Positions 10,101 to 15,274 of a stretch of 36,913 bases of DNA are shown here, piece after piece. Source of the DNA: Verrucomicrobiia bacterium (lineage in GTDB: Bacteria > Verrucomicrobiota > Verrucomicrobiia > Verrucomicrobiales > DEV007); contig JAUIGD010000014.1 of the NCBI GenBank assembly GCA_030430255.1, positions 1-36,913 of the forward strand, given 5' to 3'. Positions within the stretch are counted from its first letter, which is position 1. Each line of letters starts with the position of its first letter. The notes below the pieces were generated by a model. It was not told the origin of the DNA. It was given only the letters and a program-made list of their open reading frames with translations, and searched no databases. The translations under genes were made by a program, and so were the position numbers.

Positions 10101-10412
10101 GGACAGAGCGAGCCCCGCCGCGCCGGTGATGTCTTCGAAGCGCAGGCCGCCGAGGTTGCGGTAGAGCCGGTCCGGCACCGGGCCGCCGGTGAGGAAGAGG
10201 TCGTGGAGGCCGTCGCCATCGAGGTCGCCCACCGCGATGCCGCCGCAGGCGAAGGCGCCGATGTAGAGGCGGTCGAGCGGGTGTTCGGTGTCGACCGGGT
10301 TGACGAAGTCGACCCCGGTGCGCGCGGCTGGGAGCTTGGCGAAAAGCGGTGCGGCCGGCGCGGCGACGGTCGGGCAGACGGCGGCGGTGAGGGCGTAGGC
10401 GAGGAGTCGCAT
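7113..10412 (-). CDS. VCBS/FG-GAP repeat-containing CRTAC1-like protein with one ASPIC/UnbV-like domain (paralog 2)
   Basis: Paralog of 1599..5240 with the same N-terminal TGVDFVNPVDTEHPLDRLYIGAFACGGIAVGDLDGDGLHDLF; start moved to ATG 10412 (MRLLAYALTAAVCPTVAAPAAP, signal-like). Ends without the C-terminal ASPIC domain of paralog 1. Confidence 0.88.
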   Translation of the reverse strand: MRLLAYALTAAVCPTVAAPAAPLFAKLPAARTGVDFVNPVDTEHPLDRLYIGAFACGGIAVGDLDGDGLHDLFLTGGPVPDRLYRNLGGLRFEDITGAAGLALSDPEDDRWSAGATLVDIDADGDLDIYVCRYDCPNQLWVNGGGAKFTERAAEFGLAITDASLSASFCDYDRDGDLDCFLLTRDFERAGGRPAEPPVEFAGGGWRVKEGFDRYYAVRELPGGKYEYINAGREDYLLRNDGGRFEDITAGSGLVGRDRGNSCIWWDYDGDGWQDLYVANDFRDPDRLYRNNRDGTFTDVIKVACPHTTWFSMGCDLGDFDGDGRPDLLVADMAGTSHYKSKTAMGEMGASREFLLTAEPRQYMRNALLMNTGTGILTDAALHAGLANSDWTWAVVAEDFDGDGREDVFFSNGVPRNFNDSDIQRTAADFIGKPEWDYFEDLPPRPERNLAFRNAGGLHFEDATAAWGLEHPGMSYAAVAADLDGDLDPDLVVASLDEPVAIYQNASAEGGTRWAKVTFPGGSAHGATVRPGDGAAEVLRPGAGFLSSGPMELCLAVGAGAGELRVTWPDGATTVHPALKAGEARALAPAEGGPAPPAPAAEPLFRPMPDCSLVRLEHEEPPFDDYARQPLLPYQHSRLGPAMAWADVDSDGRDDLYFGGSAGIAGRLYFHRGSGAMVMKSSRPFDAHAASEDSAALFFDADGDGAPDLFVASGSVEAEPGSRRYRDRLYLNDGSGRFVDASPALPDHRDSSSCIAAGDLDGDGDLDLFVGSRVVPGRYPEPPASRLLRNDSAPGAPKFTDITASVPGLGGAGLVAAALWADLDGDSRPDLALATEWGPVQFWYNTGDNAAPLRARNAGEAELRHGWWSALAAGDLDGDGDLDLLAGNFGTNTPYHPEPDKPELLFYGDVGGAGRPNLIEAKFEGEICFPRRGLSCSSHAIPGLRERVGTFHNFATSTLADLYGDTGLADALRLEAHTLESVVLRNEGAGVFTPHPLPLAAQLAPVNAIALRDFDGDGKLDAVLAQNSFAAQPEVGHLDGGLGVLLLGDGRGGFTASPPTASGVVVTGQASGAASPDLDGDGVADLVFLRNGLTIKAFLR

Positions 10413-10613
10413 GCGACCCGGACTATGGCCCCGGCGTGACGCGAGGGGCAAGCCGCTCCTGCTCGCCGGGCGGGGTGGCCCCCGGGGGGCTCGCCGGGCT
10501 TCCACCCGGTCCGATCGCGGCCCGTGTGGACGCCTGCCCCGATTCGGGGTGAACCGGGTCCGTTGCGGCTCCCCTTGACCTCGCGCCGAGGTCGGCGATG
10601 GTCGCGCCCGTCG

Positions 10614-11750
10614 ATGGCACTGCTCATCTTCTACGTCCTACTGGCGCTCGGCGTCTCCTTCCTGTGCTCGATCCTCGAGGCGACGTTGCTTACCGTGACG
10701 CCGGCGAACCTCGCTGCCGCCCAGACCAAGGGGGCGCGCTGGGCGCATAAGATGACCGAATTGAAGGAGGACATCGAGCGCCCGCTGGCGGCGATTTTGA
10801 CCCTCAACACGGTCGCCCACACCATGGGTGCGGCCGGCGCCGGGGCGCAGTGGGCGAAGATCACCGGCAACACTTACGAGGCGGTGTTCTCCGCCGCCCT
10901 GACCTTGGCGGTGCTGGTGTTCACCGAGATCATCCCCAAGACGCTCGGCGCCCGCTACGCGATGTTCTTCGCGCGGCCGGTGGCTCACCTGCTGCCCGTC
11001 ATGCAGGTCGCGCTGGCGCCGTTGGTGGTGGTCTCCAAGTGGATCACGCGCCTCATTACCTTCGGCAAGGCCGCCGCGGCGGAACCGATGCACCGCGAGG
11101 AACTGCTCGCCGCGACGCAGATCGGCGAGGCCGAGGGGGCGATCGGCGCCCAGGAGTCGATGGTGGTCAAAAACATCCTGCGCCTGCACGAGATGCCGGT
11201 CTCCTCGATCATGACGCCGCGCACGGTGTTGTTCGCGCTGCCTCAGTCGCTGAGTTTGGAGGAGTTCGTCGACCGCGCCGCCGATCGCCCGTTCTCGCGG
11301 GTGCCGATCTACGGTGAAAACCGCGATGACATCACCGGGGTCGTGCTGCGCACGGACGCCTTCATCGCCCGCCTGCGCCAGGTGGAGGGCGAAGCGGAGG
11401 TGCCGGCGACGGTCGAGTCGCTGAAGAAACCCGTCGAGCTCGTCCCGGCGACGATGACGGTCGATACGCTGTTCCAAACCTTCGCCGACCGCGGTAGCCA
11501 CCTCAAGCTGGTGGCGAACGAGTTTGGGGTATTGGTAGGGTTGGTCACCCTCGAGGACGTCCTCGAGACGATCGTCGGCGTCGAGATCATCGATGAGACC
11601 GACGAGGTCGCTGACCTGCAGAAGTTCGCCCGCGACCTGTGGCGCAAGCGGGCTTCGACCAAGGGCATCGAGCTCCCGGACGAAGACGAGGAGGAGGGCG
11701 CCGACGGTGGCTCGGGCGAGGGCTCGGGGGCGACGCGCGGGGAAGCTTAG
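10614..11750 (+). CDS. CNNM/CorC-HlyC family membrane protein (DUF21 plus CBS pair)
   Basis: MALLIFYVLLALGVSFLCSILEATLLTVTPANLAAA... hydrophobic DUF21 region, EIIPKTLGARYA motif, VSSIMTPRTVLFALP and VANEFGVLVGLVTLEDVLETIVG CBS motifs. ATG at 10614 preferred over the upstream start. Confidence 0.9.
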   Translation: MALLIFYVLLALGVSFLCSILEATLLTVTPANLAAAQTKGARWAHKMTELKEDIERPLAAILTLNTVAHTMGAAGAGAQWAKITGNTYEAVFSAALTLAVLVFTEIIPKTLGARYAMFFARPVAHLLPVMQVALAPLVVVSKWITRLITFGKAAAAEPMHREELLAATQIGEAEGAIGAQESMVVKNILRLHEMPVSSIMTPRTVLFALPQSLSLEEFVDRAADRPFSRVPIYGENRDDITGVVLRTDAFIARLRQVEGEAEVPATVESLKKPVELVPATMTVDTLFQTFADRGSHLKLVANEFGVLVGLVTLEDVLETIVGVEIIDETDEVADLQKFARDLWRKRASTKGIELPDEDEEEGADGGSGEGSGATRGEA

Positions 11751-11929
11751 CCCGAATCGATCACCAAGCTCCGGGCTGCGGCTCGCCCTCGTTGACGCTG
11801 AGGGTGTTGGCGTTGGGAACGGCTCGGGCAGGGTGTCCACCCAGCCGCTTCGCCGATCCCTGCCGCCGCCTACTCAGCGTTAACAAATGGCAGCGCCTCG
11901 CCTGCGAATGTGGTGATCGATCCGGGCTA
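11748..11929 (+). mobile_element. MITE-like 182-bp element, copy 1 (TIR GCCCGAATCGATCACCA / TGGTGATCGATCCGGGC, flanked by TA)
   Basis: About 94% identical by eye (11 differences in about 180) to the reverse complement of 23127..23308; terminal inverted repeats; TA at both ends; internal CGTTGACGCTGAG...CTCAGCGTTAAC inverted repeat. Confidence 0.7.
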
Positions 11930-11987
11930 GGGCGTGTTCGAATGCGCTTCGAGGCGCCAAATCTTGAGGGAGGAAGTGGTCCGTGGG

Positions 11988-12093
11988 GTTCCGCCCGGCC
12001 GCCTCGACATGGCTCTGGCCTCTTGCCATACGATCGGGGGGGCGCGGAGGCGGGACGCCTCCGGCACGGACATCGGCGGGACGCCGATGCCAC
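11988..12093 (+). repeat. 106-bp dispersed repeat, copy 1, ending in a double stem-GGA-stem hairpin
   Basis: gttccgcccggccgcctcgacatggctctggcctcttgcc...ggaggcgggacgcctccggcacggacatcggcgggacgccgatgccac; repeats at 12325..12430 with about 4 differences. Confidence 0.85.
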
Positions 12094-12267
12094 ATCCGCG
12101 CCGCCGCCAGCCCGCATGGCGCTTGTTAAAGCCGAATCTTCGGTGGATTGGGTCGGAAAATGAGGAGCGATGCCCGCTCCAGGCGCCCCCAGGTGCTGTC
12201 GATTTAAGCGTGCGCCGAAGGGCCCGCCGAGTCGAGTTCGCAAGCGAACCCACGGGGAGCTGGGGTC

Positions 12268-12320
12268 AGGAGAGGCGCCGCCATCCGTTGGCGGCGCCCG
12301 GAGCTTGGTGAGCGAGATCG
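12268..12320 (+). repeat. Degenerate, internally deleted relic of the 182-bp TIR element
   Basis: ggagaggcgccgccatccgttg|gcggcgcccggagcttggtgagcgagatcg joins the two ends seen in 23127..23308 (gcgaggcgccgccattcgttg ... cccggagcttggtgatcgat). Confidence 0.5.
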
Positions 12321-12324
12321 CGCC

Positions 12325-12430
12325 GTTCCGCCCGGCCGCCTCGACATGGCTCTGGCCTCTTGCTGTACGGTCGGGAGGGCGCGGAGGCGGGACGCCTCCG
12401 GCACGGACATCGGCGGGACGCCGATGCCAC
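12325..12430 (+). repeat. 106-bp dispersed repeat, copy 2
   Basis: Direct repeat of 11988..12093; ends 12 bp before the DUF1501 stop (12443). Confidence 0.85.
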
Positions 12431-12442
12431 CTCGCGACTCCG

Positions 12443-13711
12443 CTACACGAACAGCTCGGAGACGGGCTGGGCGCCTTTCTTGACCAGCTCCATGGGGCGG
12501 CCGAGCGGGGTGGTCATCGTCTTCGTGTAGTCGATGCCCAAGGCGTGGCAGACGGTGGCGTGGAGATCTTGCGGGGCGACCGGGCGCTCGGCGGGCAGGA
12601 TGCCGTCTTCGTCGGAGGCGCCGACCAGGGTGCCCCCCTTGATCCCGCCGCCGGCCATGAGGCAGCTGAAGCAGCGCGCGTGGTGGTCGCGCCCGCCGCC
12701 GTCGTTGACGCGGGGCGTGCGCCCGAACTCGGACAAGACCATGACCAGCGTGCGGTCGAGGCGGCCGTCGGCGGCGAGGTCTTCGATCAGCGTGCCGATC
12801 GCCGGGTCCATCACCGCACCGTGGCCGCGCATGGCCGTGAAGATGTCGCTGTGGTTGTCGAAGCCGCCGCGGTTGACCTGGACGAAGCGCACCCCGGTCG
12901 AGGTCAGCTTGTTCGCCAGCAAGGTCGCGCGGCCGAACTCGGTCTCGCCGTAGCGGGCGAGCGCCCGGTCGTCGTCGTCGGTGAGGTCGAAGGCCTTCAA
13001 GGCCGGGCTGCGCATGAGCGCGACGGCGTCCTCCAGCGCGGTCTCCGTGGCCTTCAGTTCGCGGCTGGAGAGATCGCGGCTCATCTTGCCGTTCATCTTC
13101 GCCAGCAGGTCGAGGCGGCGGTTCCCCTGGACTTTGGTGATGCCTTCGGGGAAGGCCAGGTAGGGGTCGCGCTCACCGGGCTGGCCGACGTAGTAGGCCT
13201 CGACCTTCTGCCCGAGGTAGCCCGCGCGGGGGGCCATGCCGCCGATGCTGATGTAGCTCGGCAGCGCGCCGAGCGGCTCGCATTCGTGGGCGATGATCGA
13301 GCCGATGCCCGGGTGGACGATGTTCGGGTTCTGCCCGTAGGAGGTCTGCAACTCGTAGGTGGCGCGGCCGTGGTCGCCGTTGGTGCCGGCGACCGAGCGG
13401 ACCAGGGCGGAGTGCTTCATCTGCGACGCGACCTTGGGGAACACCTCCGCGATCTCGATGCCGTCGACGCTGGTCTTGATCGGGCTGAAATCACCGGCGG
13501 TCGGCCGCCCCGGCTTCGGGTCCCAGGAGTCGATGTGGCTCATGCCGCCGCCGAGCCAGAACAGGATCACGTGGTCCGCCATCGGCGCGTGCGCTTTGCC
13601 GTACTCGGCGAACAGGCGTTGCAGGGGCATGCCCAGCACTGCGGCGGTCGTGCCGGTGGCGGCGGCGAGCATCTTGCGGCGGGTCAGGTAGTAGTCTCGG
13701 CAGGCGGACAT
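12443..13711 (-). CDS. DUF1501 domain-containing protein (sulfatase-like fold, exported)
   Basis: MSACRDYYLTRRKMLAAATGTTAAVLG leader followed by HVILFWLGGGMSHIDSWDPKPGRPTAGDFSPIKTSVDGIEIAEVFPKVASQM, ...LVMVLSEFGRTPRVNDGGGRDHHARCFSCLMAGGGIKGG; hallmark DUF1501 motifs. Confidence 0.93.
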   Translation of the reverse strand: MSACRDYYLTRRKMLAAATGTTAAVLGMPLQRLFAEYGKAHAPMADHVILFWLGGGMSHIDSWDPKPGRPTAGDFSPIKTSVDGIEIAEVFPKVASQMKHSALVRSVAGTNGDHGRATYELQTSYGQNPNIVHPGIGSIIAHECEPLGALPSYISIGGMAPRAGYLGQKVEAYYVGQPGERDPYLAFPEGITKVQGNRRLDLLAKMNGKMSRDLSSRELKATETALEDAVALMRSPALKAFDLTDDDDRALARYGETEFGRATLLANKLTSTGVRFVQVNRGGFDNHSDIFTAMRGHGAVMDPAIGTLIEDLAADGRLDRTLVMVLSEFGRTPRVNDGGGRDHHARCFSCLMAGGGIKGGTLVGASDEDGILPAERPVAPQDLHATVCHALGIDYTKTMTTPLGRPMELVKKGAQPVSELFV

Positions 13712-13768
13712 GGTGTTGGAGTCGGGTGCGAAGGTTGGGATGTGGAGGGCGCGGAGGCGCGGCGGTTC

Positions 13769-14512
13769 TCAGCCGAAGGTGGGTTTCGGGGCTTGCGAGC
13801 GAACGACGACGAAGGCGGCGGCCGCGGCGGCGATGACGCCGCCGAACACCGCCCAGAAGAGCCAGCCCGCCGGCGCACCGGGCTTGAACACGCCCTCGAT
13901 GTTCTTCGCCTTGCCGGTCAGGATGTCGGTCATGGAGTACTCCCAGACGACAGCGCCATCGACGACCTCGCCGTTGTGGGACACGGGATCCGCGTGGACG
14001 CGGACGGTGATCCCGCTGCCCTCCAGCATCTGGGCGAACATCGCCGCCCCCGCGGCTGCCTCGGGGTCGGCGGCATCGGCGAGCGGCATCGACAGTTTGT
14101 AGTTGCCGTCGGGGGTCTTCGTGATCGCCATGTCGGGCTCGTCACCCCCGCCGCCGCCGCCGCCCATCTCCTCGCCCAAGGCCGCTCCGGGGTCCTCGAG
14201 TTTCGTGACGTCCTTCACCTGGGCATCGATGATGATGTACTCGTGCGTGTCGTCCTCCTCCTCGCGGATCGTGTAGGACTTCACGTTCGGATCGTTCTTC
14301 ATCTCCTCCTCGATCTCCTTGACGTCGAGCGGGTTCTCCTCCCCATCCCCCATGCTCGCCGCCATCTCGAGCATCGCTTTGGAGACGCCCATCTTCATCA
14401 GCATCCGCCCGCTGCCGTCGTCGTGGATCCAGATGTCCTGCTCCACCTTGATGCAGGCGGGGAAGAAGACCGCGACCAAGGCGGCGAGACAGAGCAGGGG
14501 CAGGCGGCGCAT
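13769..14512 (-). CDS. Lipoprotein with C-terminal transmembrane helix (tandem paralog A)
   Basis: MRRLPLLCLAALVAVFFPACIKVEQDIWIHDDGSGRMLMKMGV: lipobox-like Cys; C-terminal WLFWAVFGGVIAAAAAAFVVVRSQ helix. Confidence 0.8.
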   Translation of the reverse strand: MRRLPLLCLAALVAVFFPACIKVEQDIWIHDDGSGRMLMKMGVSKAMLEMAASMGDGEENPLDVKEIEEEMKNDPNVKSYTIREEEDDTHEYIIIDAQVKDVTKLEDPGAALGEEMGGGGGGGDEPDMAITKTPDGNYKLSMPLADAADPEAAAGAAMFAQMLEGSGITVRVHADPVSHNGEVVDGAVVWEYSMTDILTGKAKNIEGVFKPGAPAGWLFWAVFGGVIAAAAAAFVVVRSQAPKPTFG

Positions 14513-14563
14513 GGGCTGGCGGGTGGAGGCGGGGCCGATGGAGAGCGGGATCGGGCGGCGCGT

Positions 14564-15199
14564 CTAGGGGTTGACCTCGGCGTCGATGGCGAGCCGCTCG
14601 CCGGTGGCGAGGTCGATGAGCTTCATCGACCAGACCGCGACGTCGCCGTCGAGTTCGCCGTTGTGCTTCTCCAGGGGACCGTGCAGGCGGAAGGTCATCG
14701 CGGCGTCGCCGAAGAGGGGTTCCATGAAGGCGCGGGCCTCTTTGTCGGCGACCTGGTCCTCGGGCGAGGCGATGTCCGCTTTGACCTGGAAGTTCCCGTT
14801 GTCGAGCTTGGTGATCTCGAAGCCGGCGTCGCCACCGAAGGGGTTGTTGTCGGCGTCCTCGAGCGGGACGGTGACGTCTTTGATCTCGACGTCGTAGATG
14901 AAGTGGATCTTGTCGCCGACCGCCTTCTCCTCGAACTTGACCGACTTCACGTTGGGGTCGGCCTCGAGTTTCTTCTTCTGGGCGGCGGTGTCGAAGGGGT
15001 CTTCGCCAGCCTCGCCGGCTTGGGCGGCGAAGCCCTTCATGGCCTCGATCGTCTCCTTGGCGACGATCATCTCGGAGACCGTCCGCCCGGAGCCGTCGGC
15101 GTTGATCCACATCTCCTGGTTGATGGTGATGCAGGAGCTGAGGGTGAGGGCGGCGAAGGCGGCGCCCACGAAGGCGGTGAATCGGCGGAGGGTGTTCAT
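14564..15199 (-). CDS. Lipoprotein (tandem paralog B)
   Basis: MNTLRRFTAFVGAAFAALTLSSCITINQEMWINADGSGRTVSEMIV: lipobox LSSC and the same C-I-x-x-x-Q-x-x-W-I-x-x-D-G-S-G-R signature as the downstream gene. Confidence 0.8.
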   Translation of the reverse strand: MNTLRRFTAFVGAAFAALTLSSCITINQEMWINADGSGRTVSEMIVAKETIEAMKGFAAQAGEAGEDPFDTAAQKKKLEADPNVKSVKFEEKAVGDKIHFIYDVEIKDVTVPLEDADNNPFGGDAGFEITKLDNGNFQVKADIASPEDQVADKEARAFMEPLFGDAAMTFRLHGPLEKHNGELDGDVAVWSMKLIDLATGERLAIDAEVNP

Positions 15200-15274
15200 G
15201 GTGATCGGGTTTCTAAACGTGGTTTCTAAATCGCTCTTTGATCGCGACAGGTATCGAGGTGAAGCGGGTGACGG

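Noticed and set aside
7728-10439. 903-aa plus-strand ORF antisense to VCBS paralog 2
   Set aside because: Same mirror artefact as 1416..5267; the apparent homology between the two antisense ORFs simply reflects paralogy of the sense genes.
10638-11840. 400-aa minus ORF antisense to the CNNM gene, starting in the TIR element
   Set aside because: His/Arg/Leu-rich antisense translation; shared N-terminal peptide with 23216 comes from the repeat, not from a protein family.
11930-12310. Possible transposase remnant in the island (PTDHFLPQDLAPRSAFEHALARIDHHIRRR)
   Set aside because: Too short and no catalytic motif; cannot be supported without a database search.
11880-12311. Small ORFs in the repeat island (e.g. 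WHRRPADVRAGGVPPPRP, GHRRDADATS peptides)
   Set aside because: They are translations of the dispersed hairpin repeats in several frames; the same peptides recur at 19335..20391.
12170-15229. 1019-aa plus-strand ORF across DUF1501 and the lipoproteins
   Set aside because: Antisense to three convincing genes, no recognisable domain, GC-driven absence of stops.
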